This document shows positions 20,885 through 34,350 of a stretch of DNA of 64,000 nt, in pieces. The DNA is from Phymorhynchus buccinoides (lineage: Eukaryota > Mollusca > Gastropoda > Neogastropoda > Raphitomidae): assembly GCA_017654935.2 (NCBI GenBank), contig CM065682.1:76557119-76621118 (forward strand), in the 5' to 3' direction. The translations under genes and the position numbers were made by a program. A model generated the notes under the pieces. The model saw only the letters and a program-made list of their open reading frames with translations, made no database searches and was not told the origin of the DNA. Numbering within the stretch: the first letter of the stretch is position 1; the number at the start of each line of letters is the position of its first letter.

Positions 20885-21040
20885 TAAGGAAAACAAAGCA
20901 GGAGAATGGGCCAATAAGTCCGAAATATTTTAGATGACAGTAAGCAAAGGGAAGGCAGAGTCAAATAGAGTGGCAGATTAGAGGAAGCTACAAGCACAGA
21001 ACTACCAAAAGGTGGATGAACTATTTTTACGAAAGACACT
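20885..21040 (+). repeat. Dispersed repeat family D, copy 1
   Basis: Contains TAGATGACAGTAAGCAAAGG, GGCAGAGTCAAA and ACAAGCACAGAACT. Other copies lie near 45880-46170 (same strand), 50985-51310 and 53999-54640 (opposite strand). Confidence 0.75.
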
Positions 21041-21272
21041 AAAATAGAATAAGATCGTTGCACTAGTTAAACATAGTTAATAAATAATTACTTATCTTTA
21101 ATTGTACAATACCTGTCTAGTTGTGTCCATTTGCTTAATTCAAAATATTGCAGTACCTCCACGATCGACCCACTATCTTTAATTATAGAAACGTACCAGG
21201 TCGGAAGACGTTAAATTCATTCATCTTCCTCAATAGTGTGTGTGGGTTTTCCCGATTGGATGCCTTGTGACC
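21041..21272. other. No gene seen
   Basis: Short AT-rich spacer between two repeats. No motif recognised. Confidence 0.4.
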
Positions 21273-21518
21273 TCAAAGACACACTGACCCACCACGATTA
21301 CGTCCTTTGGTTTTTTATTGGGTAGCTGTGACCCACATACAAATGCCCCCAACTTCTAATTGAGGCTGCTCTTTAAAATGATTTTTCGTTTTCAATTTGG
21401 GGGGGGGGGCATTTGTATGGGAGTCAAACCTGGCCAAAACAAGATTTCTTACCAGCTATAAGAGGGAAAACACGTGAAACCCGTGATTTTGGCACGTGAT
21501 GTGGTGGTTCTGTTAAGA
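21273..21518 (-). mobile_element. Fold-back MITE (family F), copy 2
   Basis: Reverse orientation. Begins CAAAGACACACTGACCCACC and ends in GTTAAGAAC. The core is the palindrome TACAAATGCCCCCAACTT ... GGGGGCATTTGTA. Confidence 0.85.
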
Positions 21519-22028
21519 ACACAAACACTCGCAATCACAAACACCGACGCAGAATCACATAGATAAACAGAAAAGGAAAGACAGCCAAGCAAACAGATAG
21601 ACAGACAACACGAAAAACAACAACCATAAAGCAAAATGACAATCACTCTTTCACGCGTGGCTAGTCAGAAGCAAAGAAAATAATGGCCCTCGCTTTATTG
21701 AAGATCAACAGAAACTTCATATCTTGGAGCAACGTTGCCAATGAAGCATTCAAGAATATCTTGTGCTTTGTTTGTTTGTAGGTTTGTTTGTTTCAGTGTT
21801 TTCTTTTCTCTAACTTGTTCTTTGTTCCTCCCAGCATGAATAATGTTCATCATCATCTTGATTTCATGAGGTTTACATATTATTATCCCCCCCCCCCCCC
21901 CCCCCTTCAAAGAATTGGACCACAGCTGATTTATACAGCTTAACAAGAAAATTGCAAAGATCTGTGTTTAGCCGCGCGTGTGGCAAAACGGTTATTAGTC
22001 TGTTTCTTTGCGTTGTTTCGACACGAAA

Positions 22029-22078
22029 TTAATAATAATAATCAAGCCATCCTCACAGCGCTTTACAAAAGATCACAG
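22029..22078 (-). repeat. SINE/L2-type 3' tail
   Basis: On the minus strand it reads TTTGTAAAGCGCTGTGAGGA then TTATTATTATTAATT. This is the TGTAAAGCGC ... (ATT)n 3' end seen elsewhere in the window (41385-41460, 44075-44305, 49055-49130, 59360-59428). Confidence 0.6.
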
Positions 22079-22104
22079 TAAAAGCAGCAAGTACAATCAA
22101 AGCA

Positions 22105-22221
22105 AACACACAAACACACGCGCGTGCACACACACAAACACGCACGCACGCGTGCGCACACACGCACGCACGCGTGCGCACACACGCACGCACGCACACA
22201 CACACATACTATATCTATGTG

Positions 22222-22318
<97 letters not shown>

Positions 22319-22371
22319 AGCTTCACACAGTATGAATGTGTCAGTTCACCAAACACTAGGTCACACAGACC

Positions 22372-22420
<49 letters not shown>
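22105..22420. repeat. Compound (CA)n / (CGTG)n / (CT)n microsatellites with a C run
   Basis: CA/CGCA 22105-22206, CT 22223-22272, CA 22273-22316, C run 22370-22388, CA 22389-22418. Confidence 0.95.
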
Positions 22421-22421
<1 letters not shown>

Positions 22422-22869
22422 CACCGACGCATACAACGTATACAATAAGGCACAATATATGAATAAGCGTGAATATAAGTCAAACACAACAGAACAATGT
22501 GCATGATTAATTTTCACAAAGGCAAAAAGCACGAAAACACGCGAAACAAAACATACATTTCAAAAAGCATAAAAAAGGGAAGAAGAAGACGTCGTATGCA
22601 TAACAAAGGTAGGTGTGATGGGGATACGTGGGCAAGGCAGGCAAGGCAAGGCAAGGCAAGGCAGATGTTTTATTTCATACCCACTTGGGGCAACACGCAT
22701 TCAATCATAATTCCTATCAAGAAAGAATGGACTTTTGAAAGAGATTATGTTAAAGCCCTATTGATTAATGAGCGGCTTAGCTGACCAAGTCCACCGCCAG
22801 GTGGCGAAAAGCTCAAATATGGCTAATCCTAGTGATATTCTTTGTTGGGGGAGAGAGGGGGGGACTCCT

Positions 22870-22875
<6 letters not shown>

Positions 22876-22967
<92 letters not shown>
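22876..22967. repeat. (CT)n microsatellite
   Basis: Pure TC run of about 46 units. 22421-22875 has GGCAA pentamer repeats (22632-22662) but no gene. Confidence 0.97.
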
Positions 22968-22968
<1 letters not shown>

Positions 22969-23221
22969 GCGAAAAATAGATTCTAGTACTTTGACAAAGG
23001 GAAGTAATATAGCCAGTAGAGTGATCCAAGGACGAGTGATCTCCCTTAAACAATGAATAAATGTAAATTGAAATATCAATATAAACAATCGTAGTTATTG
23101 ATCGAGTTTTTGAAAAAAAATTATAATTTATGGCTGGTGGGTCTTCGGTGGACATGATCTTCTCTCTGCGGCTGATCATACACGCGTAAGATCGTATGTT
23201 GATGCGATCCGACTGCGCCAC

Positions 23222-23335
23222 GTGAGTTATGATTCACATGAAATACTTCCGTTTAAAAATAATCCTGCTCTTTTCGCTTTCGCTATACTCCAGTAGTAGA
23301 CCCAACACACGAATTTCACGTGAATCATGACTCAC
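23222..23335. repeat. Stem-loop with 25-bp arms
   Basis: GTGAGTTATGATTCACATGA at 23222 pairs with TCACGTGAATCATGACTCAC near 23316-23335. The loop is about 65 nt. Confidence 0.75.
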
Positions 23336-23404
23336 ATCGATCGCCACGATCGCGTCGCATTCAGATCCGAATCGTATGTAGCGCAGCAGGACCTTTGCTG
23401 GAAA

Positions 23405-23590
23405 GTTATGTCTGGCAAGTCTGGTAACTTCGGTTTGGCAAGTCTGGCAAGTTCGTTCTGGCAAGTCTGGCAACTTCGGTTTGGCAAGTCTGGCAAGTTC
23501 GTTCAGGCAAGTCTGGCCACTTCGGTTTGGCAAGTCTGGCAAGTTCGTTCTGGCAAGTCTGGCCACTTCGGTTTGGCAAGTTTGTTCGTA
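23405..23590. repeat. Tandem repeat, about 45-bp unit
   Basis: About four units built from GGCAAGTCTGGCAACTTCGG and TTTGGCAAGTCTGGCAAGTT. Peptides such as LPDLPERTCQTCQT on the minus strand are repeat translations. Confidence 0.9.
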
Positions 23591-23639
23591 TTCCAGACAT
23601 CCCTGGACAGAGGCAGCATCACCTCACATTGGGAAAGAA

Positions 23640-23974
23640 CATCCTAGCTTTAGTTGTGTTTGTCATTTGAACGAATCTGTTTTTCTTTCTTTCTTTTGCA
23701 TTAAACATTTTTATTCGGTTTTTCATTTAAATATGCATAACCAAAGAAAAAAGACAAATATATAACACATACATATATACATAATACATACATAAAGAAA
23801 TATATATAAAATTTGTTTTATATGAGACTGAAAATAATTTAAATCAACCCCCAAATAGAAAAGGAAATAATAAAAGAAGCGACGTGGGTATGTTAACATA
23901 AACTATGATGCCAGTACAAAAACATGGGTTACAAAATTAAGCGCTTTATGTGTTACAGAAAAACAAATCAACTC

Positions 23975-24021
<47 letters not shown>

Positions 24022-24749
24022 GGGGGGGGGGGGGGGGGAGCAAAAAAACATAAGGCCTTCTCTGTTTTACATATTAGAGTGAGCATTCGTTGCAGTTGTT
24101 TGCCCTGTACCTCAAGACATATTTGAACGAACCTTGAATTTATAATTTACATATTTATTTTGCTTTTGTTTATCTGTTCGTCTGTCGATTTACCTCCGAG
24201 AGGAAATGGGAGATACGTGAAGCCAATGCAATAAAAGAGATGGACAGATAAACTCTACACGCGGACTGAGAGACAAACAAGCACGCCGAAAGACAGACAG
24301 AGAGAACAGAAGAACAGACGGACAGAGCAACAGATGATTTGTACTGCTAGGGTAACCGACTCAGCCAGAAAATAAAAGAGGAGGCAAGGCTAGAGAGAGA
24401 GGGGGGAGGGAGGGAGGGAGAGAATACTAAACACTGAGCACTGACATGGTCTAATGAGTAGGCCATTTGCCCATTGTGAGTGGTTAACAAGGTATTGTAA
24501 TGGTAGCAACATTTCAACATAAATGAGAGAGAGGGGGGAGGGAGAGAGAGAAATTTGAGGACAATTCTTAAATGACATTGAAGGGGGGAGGGGATGAAAG
24601 AAGAAAAGTAAAGTGTAAAGTTAGGGTTAGAGTGGGAGTTGAGGTTGGTCTTAGGAGAAACGAACTCGGATAAACAAGCGTTTACAAGATAAGTTTCCTT
24701 TTCTTTTTAACTTTTGATTGAGTTCATGCGTCTCTGGTAACCATGTCGG

Positions 24750-24750
<1 letters not shown>
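23640..24750. other. No gene seen; contains a G homopolymer (23977-24038)
   Basis: AT-rich spacer. The G run of 62 bases has one T at 24021 and probably reflects poor base calling. Short GAGAGGGGGGAGGGA repeats near 24391 and 24525. Confidence 0.5.

Positions 24751-24751
<1 letters not shown>

Positions 24752-24821
<70 letters not shown>
24752..24821. repeat. (GA)n microsatellite
   Basis: Pure GA run of about 35 units. Confidence 0.97.
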
Positions 24822-24823
<2 letters not shown>

Positions 24824-25069
24824 CTTGGGACCATAGCCTTTTACCTTGAGAATATCCTTTAAAAGTATCTTGTCACGTCGAAGACATTTTCAGAAACGAG
24901 GCTCTTACGTGACAGGAAATGAGTTCAAATGACTTCCTCCCTTGGCTCTTCAACACACCATTTTCGAACCAATGTTCGCAAGTAACTTCACTTTTTGTGT
25001 GTGTCTTGAAACCGACAGATTGTCGTGTCTTAAGACATTCGGTTTTTGAAAGAGATACGACAAGGACCT

Positions 25070-25210
25070 GATTGATCTTCTAAAGTACAGTTGTGTCTTC
25101 TTCATTTTGTTTTGTATATTATGATTGATCTTCTAAACTACAATAATCTTCTTCATTTTCCTCTGTATATTATGATTGATCTTCTAAAGAACAAGGTCTT
25201 CTTCGTGTAC
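25070..25210. repeat. Tandem repeat, about 53-56-bp unit, 2.5 copies
   Basis: GATTGATCTTCTAAA recurs near 25073, 25122 and 25176, with TCTTCTTCATTTT and TGTATATTAT between. Confidence 0.85.
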
Positions 25211-25309
25211 TTTGTCACTTACGTTGTCTGATATCCTCTCCCATAGCGCATGTTTTCTAATTACACGGACGTCTCACGCTGTCACGCATTCCACTAGTAT
25301 GCACACTAC

Positions 25310-25670
25310 AGGGTTGAGTTTCTCTAGACGACGGTCGCCGCGCGCATAACTGTTACGCCAAAAGGGGTCTAAGAAACACTAGAAAACGTTTGGCGGGGAA
25401 ATATTACAAGCTCTTGTCTGATTGGTCAAAAAAAGGTATTCTTTTAACCAAACTTTAGGCTAATGGACCAATCAACAACTAGAAATGTATTAACCCCCAT
25501 ACAAGTCACGTGATAGTTCCGGATAGTTGCCGCTTGATCGCTTGCTGGGAAGAACAAAACGCTCGTGCGCGAACTATCGGCAAACGAAGGATGTTTCTTA
25601 TACCGGTTTTTTCCGACTTGAGCGAGCGCAACATAACGTTAGCCCTTGTGAAACGGCCCCCGGGTTTCCT
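25310..25670. repeat. Dispersed element, copy 2 of the 9651-10710 family
   Basis: Shares GGTCTAAGAAACAC, GCGAACTATCGGCAAA and CCTTGTGAAACGG with the 9.65-10.71-kb copy. Weak inverted ends (GGTCTAAGAAACA and TGTTTCTTATACC). Confidence 0.6.
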
Positions 25671-26130
25671 AACTTTGAACGCAAAGTCAGTGTTATTCAA
25701 ATTTGAATCCCATTTGGGTTACAACTTACGTTTGTGAATCAGAGTAGATTGATTCAGTTCATCCTTACAGCTCATAATGAAGTAATTACTCAGACAAAGG
25801 TGTAACTTAGCTTTCCCATTAATTTCTGGCCTTCTTTCTGATTCATAAACTGAAAGTTGCAGTTGTAAAGTTGCAGGTAAAAATAGCAGTACCATCGACA
25901 TTAAAATTGCTGGCCAAAAAATAAAATATGTTATTAACTAGCAATCCCGTCAAAATTCAACTCTGAATTAACTCCCTCTCATTAACGGAGTAAAGGTGGA
26001 AATACATATTGTTATTTTTCACGCTTTCCCCATGTCACCACGGTCATAAGCCAGTGATACCATTACTAGCACAATATCAGTGTGTTGACGTGGGGAAAGA
26101 ACGACAAATACCAGCGTGTCTTTATAGAGA
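25671..26130. other. No gene seen
   Basis: AT-rich. A short inverted repeat CTTTCCCCATGTCA / TGACGTGGGGAAAG (about 26027-26099) is the only structure noticed. Confidence 0.4.
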
Positions 26131-26149
26131 CCTTTTACCAGAGATTTGA

Positions 26150-26670
26150 GAGACTGCATCACTAACCCGCCACGAAGCGAAAGCTGGTTAATGTTTTCAG
26201 AGAATTCTGTTTGTTCCTGACTGACTATCTATCTATCTGACTGACTATATGAACACGATAACGTTTGAACGGAGGGACGTAGGACGCTCACATTTTGCAT
26301 GCGGATAGGTACTAAGGATATCTAGGCCAGGTTTAAAAATGGTCAAAGGTCAAGGTCACTGGAATCGAAAATGCTACCGAGCACCTGACACGATAACGTT
26401 TGAACGGGAGCACGTAGGACGACCACATTTTGCATGTGGATAGGTACTTAGGATATCGAAGCCAGATTCAAAAATGAAAGTCATTGGTCAAAGGTCAAAG
26501 TCACTGGAACCGAAAATACTGCCGAGTGAGATCCTCGCTGGCGCAGGGGTACTGCAAAGTGCGGGGGTGTAGACTGTTTGGTCGGACTTTGGTTTCAGGG
26601 GTGTTTATCTGTTTGTTCCTGCAAGGTCACTGGAGCCGAAAATGCAGCCACGCGGCTGGTTGATCTAGTG
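26150..26670 (+). repeat. Dispersed repeat with internal duplication of about 125 bp
   Basis: ACGATAACGTTTGAACGG, ACATTTTGCATG, GGATAGGTACT and GGTCAAAGGTCAA each occur twice (from about 26256 and 26391). Related words occur in reverse at 55150-55330 (CCAGTGACCTTGACCTTTG, CGCATGCAAAATTTG). Confidence 0.75.
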
Positions 26671-27186
26671 TTTTCACGCTCTAGTTCATTGAACATTTCG
26701 TCACACACATTTTTGTTTCCTTATCCCAATGTGTGATGACGTGGGGTGTTTTGTTTTGCTGTTGTCTGTTTGTTTGTCTGTTTTTTTCTGCCTGTCAGTC
26801 TGTCTCAGAAATAAAACAAAAATGATGCAATGATTTAATTTAATCAAATTAATGCTGTGAAGCTGAAATAACCTTGAATTCCCACTTCCAGGTTTAGTTT
26901 CAACATTGATTTTTTAATACCATTCGTTTATAGGCTTTTAGTAATGGTCTCAACGGGGCCAATTAACAGACAAACTCCATACAAAACAAACGAAAGCAAA
27001 AACAATGCCGGGTAAATGACCATAGCGAATATTTACAGGAAATACGCGAGTTCTTTTAGTGTTGTGTTATCGCCAACAAACAAACAAAATAGTATTCGTT
27101 AGAAACATTCAATCAAGGGAAGCTATCTGAAGCTATAGAGTGAATATCTTCAAAAATGCTAGGTTAGTTCCCTTGTTTTGTCGTTC

Positions 27187-27188
<2 letters not shown>
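26671..27188. other. No gene seen
   Basis: AT-rich spacer with (TTTG)n near 26765. No motif-bearing frame. Confidence 0.4.
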
Positions 27189-27572
<384 letters not shown>

Positions 27573-28384
27573 TCGGCAATCTTATGAAATGATGGTAAAG
27601 CAACTCGATTATGGCAAAGAAAACTGGGCGTATCAAGTAAAGGAGGTATTGTCAGAACATGGTTTTGGATTTGTGTGGATGTTTCGGGAAGTAGGTAGGC
27701 TAATGATAAACAATTCATTTCAGAATTTAAAGACAGACTCATTTGTTCATTCAGACAAAATTGGCATTCTGACATGGAAAACAACAATAAATATAGTTGG
27801 GTTTTCTCGTTTAAAAGTGTGTTTCAATGTGAAAAACATCTGAACGTCATTACTGACAAATGGCATAGACTTAATTACGCAAGATTTCGGTTAAGGACTC
27901 TGGGTTTTAATGCTAATAAAAGGTGGTTTCATCCTGAGGCGTCCACAGAATCCCAATGCCCTATGTATGAAGCACGTGTTGAGAGCGAATCACATTTTTC
28001 ATTTCAATGTAAAGCATATGAGACAGTTCGTAAGAAATGTATATTCTTTCAATTGCATATTGCTGGGAGTAATGACATTGTTTCTGTTCTTACATCAGAG
28101 GATGAATCTGTTATCAAATCTGTTGCAAAGTTTATTGCAGAAGCCTTGAAGATAAGGCAAAGGAATGCTAACAATAATGATGGATTTATATTGGCAACTC
28201 AGGATTATTTTGACGTATGGTTAAAAGAAAGAGAGAGAGAGAGTGGGATAGAGGAAAGAAAGGGAGAGAAATACTTGGTATAAAATTGTAGTTGGATGGT
28301 CGAGTTATTTTTCTTGATGCATGAATTCCTATATGGGTTTCTTAAACCTATTTTTGTGAACAAAAGTGAGTGAGTGTGTGCGTA

Positions 28385-28464
<80 letters not shown>

Positions 28465-28710
28465 AAAGGGGGGGGGGGAGAGAGGGAGAGAGGTAAAGGA
28501 AGATAAGAATGGGATGTTGTTAACTTGCTTATATTATAGACGAAGAATCTACGACATTTCCTTTTTCAGACTTCTACAATTCATGTTTCATTGATGACGT
28601 AATGTTTGTTTTCTATGCTTGATTTGTTATTAAGTTGACATATTTTGCTTACTCCCTTGTCATGAGACCTTTTATGGTGATGACAATAAAACTGTCAAAT
28701 TGTCAAATTG
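27573..28710 (+). pseudogene. Jockey/I-like LINE ORF2 C-terminus and 3'UTR, embedded in (CT)n
   Basis: Begins in frame as QSYEMMVKQLDYGKENWAYQ and VLSEHGFGFVWMFREVG, typical of the region after the polymerase palm. A frameshift near 27770 leads to KWHRLNYARFRLRTLGF, then CPMYEARVESESHFSFQC, the C-terminal cysteine-histidine knuckle of this LINE type. The frame ends at 28283. The 3'UTR holds a GT microsatellite (28387-28462) and ends with AATAAAACTGTCAAATTGTC and a second TGTCAAATTGTC-like unit. (CT)n then follows directly, as it precedes the 5' break. The copy is 5'-truncated and dead. Confidence 0.85.
28387..28462. repeat. (GT)n microsatellite inside the LINE 3'UTR
   Basis: Pure TG run of 38 units. 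Confidence 0.97.
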
Positions 28711-28742
<32 letters not shown>

Positions 28743-28749
28743 CTCTCTC

Positions 28750-28790
<41 letters not shown>

Positions 28791-29118
28791 TTCTCTCTCT
28801 CTCTCACTCATTCTCTCTCTCTCTGTCTCTCCCTCCCTCTGTCTCTCTATCTCTTTCTCTGTTTCTTTCTGTCTCTCTCTCTATCTCTCTCTCTCTCTCT
28901 CTCTCTCCCTCCCTCCTCTCTCTCTGTATGTCTCTCCCTCCTCTCTCTCTCTGTCTCTCTGTCTCTCTCTCTCCCTCATTCTCTCTCTCTCTCTCTTTCT
29001 TTCCCTCCTTCTCTCTCTCTGTCTCTCTTTCCCTGTCCCTCTTTCTCTGTCTCTCTCTTTCTGTCTCTCTCTCTTCTGTCTCTCTCTCTACCTGTCTCTC
29101 TCTCTCTCCTTCTCTCTT

Positions 29119-29181
<63 letters not shown>

Positions 29182-29263
29182 CTCTGTCTCTCTCTTTCTC
29201 TCTCCCTCCTTCTCTCTCTCTCCCTCCTCTCTCGCTGTGTGTGTGTCTCTCTCTCTCTCTCTG

Positions 29264-29354
<91 letters not shown>

Positions 29355-29360
29355 GTGTCT
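28711..29360. repeat. 650-bp degenerate (CT)n tract
   Basis: CT with scattered CTG, CCC, TTT and AT interruptions. It makes frames over 200 codons of Ser/Leu on one strand and Arg/Glu on the other, none of them genes. Confidence 0.97.
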
Positions 29361-29546
29361 CAGTATCTCATTACTATTTTTTGCCACGATAAATTATGCG
29401 AACACACACACTGCGTGTTGCATGAAAGAACGTTCCTTGCAGTTAACACATGTTGGGATCCATTCTTCGAAGACATGCGCATAACTAATGACAAAAACGA
29501 GGCTCCTCGGTATTGGGGTTCTGTCCCTTTCTGATGAGATTTGACA

Positions 29547-29937
<391 letters not shown>

Positions 29938-29938
<1 letters not shown>

Positions 29939-30244
29939 ACTCATATCTGTGTTCTGTCTGTGTAAAAGAGTGTGTGTGTCGTGTAAATTGTGTTGTGTGT
30001 TACTCTGTGTGCATTTGTCTGTCTCAGTCTTTTTATGTGTTTACATGTATGTCTGTATCCATCTGTCTGTCTATCTCTCTATCACTGTGTCTGTCTGTCG
30101 CTTTCTCTAGCTCAGTGTCTCTGTGTATTTATCAGTCTTTCTGTCTCAGTGTCTCCTTGTTTCTTTGGGTGGGTGCGAATGTGTATACTTGTGGGACCGG
30201 CTGTGCAAGTGTGCTGGTATCTGTTTGTGCGCATGTGTCTGTTC

Positions 30245-30316
<72 letters not shown>

Positions 30317-30580
30317 ATACATGCACGTGCGCCTCAGTTTGAGTGTGCTGTAATCTGTTTGTGTGCTCAGGTGTCTGTGTGTGTATGCACGCACATGCGC
30401 CTTTGTATGTGCACGCCATTGTGTCTGTGTACTGATGCGAGTGTGCTTGTGTGCATGTGTGTTAGAAAGAGACACCCAGAAAGAGACAAGAACACAGTGA
30501 GTCAGAGTTAGAACGAGAGACTGACAGACACCATGGACACAGTGTGAGAGAACAGAGGAACGGACGAAGTAATTCAATTT
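29938..30580. repeat. GT-rich low-complexity sequence with pure (GT)n core
   Basis: Degenerate TGTCTG words throughout. Pure GT at about 30248-30315. No gene. Confidence 0.9.
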
Positions 30581-31013
30581 TATTTATACAGGACGGTATC
30601 AATAAGTATAAACACATTTTTACATTCAGCGCTTCTCGGAGAATCAGAAGGTGAATGAACATGAACATCAATGTAAACATGCCGAGACAGAGACCCCTGA
30701 GACAGACACACATGCACACACACAAACGTGCACCAATGCAGTGACATACACAATATTTTTGTGTGTGGACGTAAACATTCTTCCGTTTTCTACACAGAGA
30801 TACTGAGACAGCAGACAGACAGGGAGGGAGGAAAACATTAAGAGAGACAGAGAAGAACAATGAGACAGAACAAGAGAGTGAGAGAGGGGGGGGGGGGTTG
30901 GGAGGGAAAGAGAAACAGAGTGTCATAAACACAATCATGTATGGGCCCATACCCCTATGTCACAAGCCCGCTATGCTACAGTTTTGCCTCTTTGGTGTAA
31001 AACTCGTTGGTCC

Positions 31014-31062
<49 letters not shown>

Positions 31063-31400
31063 CGTAAGTGTCCCGCGCGACCCGCTTTCTTTATTTCTTA
31101 TCTACACCCCCCCCCCTTCTCCCCCCCCCCCCTTCTCACCCTCTCTCCTTTTCATTTCTCGACCAACCGCCACGTTAATTGCCATCCACCATCTAAGAGA
31201 ACGCCGATTAAGGCCGTTGTCTGTTTGAAGTTCGATTTGTCTCCCCGGTCGGCATGTAACCCCTACCGAGGTTATCTCCCTTCACCCCCCCCCCCCCCTC
31301 TTATCTACCCTCCTCACCATGAGAAAGTGACAACCACGGTCAATTCCCTTTGAAGACGGTTTTGCCTTTCCTATCATGAGCAAGGTTAGGAATGTCCGGC
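30581..31400. other. No gene seen; (GT)n 31014-31061 and C runs
   Basis: Degenerate AGACAGAGA words (30660-30910), a GT run, then C-rich tracts (31107-31130, 31285-31299). Confidence 0.5.
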
Positions 31401-31403
31401 ATG

Positions 31404-32720
31404 TGATAATGCTGTAATCGGCGCGTGATTGTTCTGTACATTTTGAACATCATCTTGTGATGTGTCGACTGCTATAAACCAATGACAGGCTTTCATTGTT
31501 TGAAAGTGAAGGCTATAATTGGAGTGGTGAGAAAAAGTTGTCACACAAGACGCTGAAACGTAGCTAGAGCAACACTCCCAGCCTGTTATAATATGCCCAC
31601 TAGTAAGTATTATTGATGGCAGGTGATTGAGATCTGGTTTGTTTGACCCTAGTTTTGATCTAGATCCTATGTTCAATGATGAATAAGGAGTAGATAGATA
31701 TGTTATTGAAAAGAAGTGGTAAACATTGTATTCTATTTATGTGCACTGATTATTTGTGTGTGTGTGTTTTTGACTTGAACACTTTTGGTACCAGAACCGG
31801 AGTTTATGCCTACTAACCCTTTTGTCTATTTTTAGTAGGAAACCTATGGGCCGCAATCTTGCACTTTATGATACCATTCCTTTCCAGGTGTTGGATGGAG
31901 AGTGATGTTGGATTGATCACCTTTTATGTTTTACTGATCTCAGTTTGTTAACTGAAATTCAGTTTATTTATTAACTAGTGCTATTGTACAAGGGAAGCCT
32001 TCTAGCCGGTTGGGATTCACTAATGCCCTGCCGACTGAAGCCCCTTGTCTCTAAGCCATAGAGATCTACATCCACCTTCTCCTGTGATTATCAGCAGGGC
32101 ATCGTGGGCCGGACGATTATCCCGGACTCCACCAAGCACCAAGACGGGACCGCCGCCAAGACGACCCGCACCCAGAATCCGCGAGGAGACCACGCTTGAA
32201 CCGTGCCATCCCGCGAAGCCGTAACCGGAACGACTGGGAGCTACTCTCATCTGACGAGCAAGCCCAGCCACCCCAGCACTCGCCGATCACTACGGAGGAA
32301 CTCAACCACAGCTAAGTCCCCCGGACTGCGCCAATCATTTGAACTTTCCTCCGGACAATGAAGAGAATTAGTAACCCTTCCTGCTTGGGGCTAACCTTCT
32401 AGAAAGACAAAAGTCTTATAAATCCTTTCGGATTCCATTGTTTTTTTATCCATATTTTGTTTTGGCGCCATTGAGCTGCTTTATTATTATTGTTGCATAA
32501 TCTTATGCAGATTTTGGGAGTAAATAAAATACAAGTGTCAAATAATCCTGAACCCTTTGGTCAGACTGATGAGAGTGGGAGTCTTGTAATTTCATGTAAA
32601 ACCCTTCTTCTCTCTGTCTGCCATTTAGAGCAATTCAACCACTTGTATTTCTTACAACCATACGAGCCAGAACCCGGGCACAAATATAAATTTATTAGAT
32701 GAAAAGGGGCCGGGAAAGTT
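31404..32720 (+). other. Possible LTR-retrotransposon 5' end (LTR plus leader), weak
   Basis: 31404 begins TGTGATAATGC. A candidate LTR end TTGAACA at about 31775-31781 is followed by TGGTACCAGAACCGGAG (about 31787), which resembles a tRNA-type primer-binding site. Downstream is a GC-rich block (32030-32340) with no intact gag frame, then an AT-rich part ending in the purine-rich GAAAAGGGGCCGGGAAAG near 32701. No second LTR, protease or polymerase is seen, so this stays a guess. Confidence 0.25.
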
Positions 32721-32829
32721 GCTCATCTCCCATACCCTAGAGAAGTGGGCTAAAGGCAAATTTTCTACTTGAAAATTTAACACACTAAAAGTCTTCCCTA
32801 GAGGCTTAGCCTTTTAACCCATTACCTCG

Positions 32830-33442
<613 letters not shown>

Positions 33443-33579
33443 AACAGCCTGACTTTAATTTCCTACTGAGGGAGAATAGCCACTGCCTATAGGCTTTATC
33501 CACTTACTTTCGTCTTTCAAGTTTGACCAGAGAGATACCAGGATCTTGTGGGTTTTTTTAAAAGTATGCATCATATTAT

Positions 33580-34350
33580 TAAAAGTCAACTGTCCGTCCG
33601 TCCGTCCATCCGTCCAAAACACAGAACGGGCCTTATAACTCCGCCGTTTTTCGACCGAATCGCTTCAAATTCGCTATCAGCCCTAACGTGGCGATGGCAA
33701 CGGCAACCAAGGCGGCCGTGTCATTTGCGCGGTTTGGCAAATGCGCGAAACGCGTATCCACCGGCCTCTCAGCACCCGTATCTCCGGTATTTCTGGACGG
33801 ATTGCCTTCCAATTTGGACGTTAGATGACCGGGGACAGTGATTATCTGTGTGCCAAACTGAAAGCGAATCGATTTATAAACGCGCGCGATATGCGCCGCT
33901 TGACCTTTTCACCAACCGCGGCGAAACGAGACTTGACATTGACTCGCAATTTGGTACGTGCATGACCAGCGATAGTGCCTATCTTGTTGCAAAGTTTCAA
34001 CAGCATCCATTTATAAACGTGCGCGATATGATCCAATTTACATTTGCACGGACCCGGCATTTCAAGCCGTTCACAACAAACAGTTTACACAGAAACAACT
34101 CAGTACTGCGCGTGCGCGGGCAAGAAAAGGGTTGGAGAGCGGAGATTACATTAGCGAGGTACAATATCCCGCTATTCACCGAGTGAGAGCGGAGATTACT
34201 TTAGCGAGGGACGGGGTGGAATGGGATGAGAGAAGAAGATGGAAGGAGGGAGAGAGACAAAAGTAAAATATAATATTTCGCGGACCCAACGAAACCGGTA
34301 CTCAGCGTTACCGGTACTTGGCGTTGCCGGTACTAGGCGTTGCGCTAGTC
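33580..34350 (-). repeat. Large dispersed element, inverted copy of 6395-7290
   Basis: Begins with tandem TCCG(TCCG)n, CACAGAACGGGCCTTATAAC, CGGCCTCTCAGCACCCGTAT and CGAATCGATTTATAAACGCG, and ends GTACTAGGCGTTGCGCTAGT. The blocks mirror 6395-7290. The C-rich spacer of that copy is missing here. Confidence 0.85.

Noticed and set aside
28635..29534. Open frames of up to 300 codons, Ser/Leu-rich or Arg/Glu-rich
   Set aside because: They are translations of (CT)n/(GA)n tracts. No complex segment or conserved motif.
32020..32340. GC-rich segment as a host exon
   Set aside because: No frame shows a recognisable domain or paired splice sites; a retroelement leader is at least as likely.
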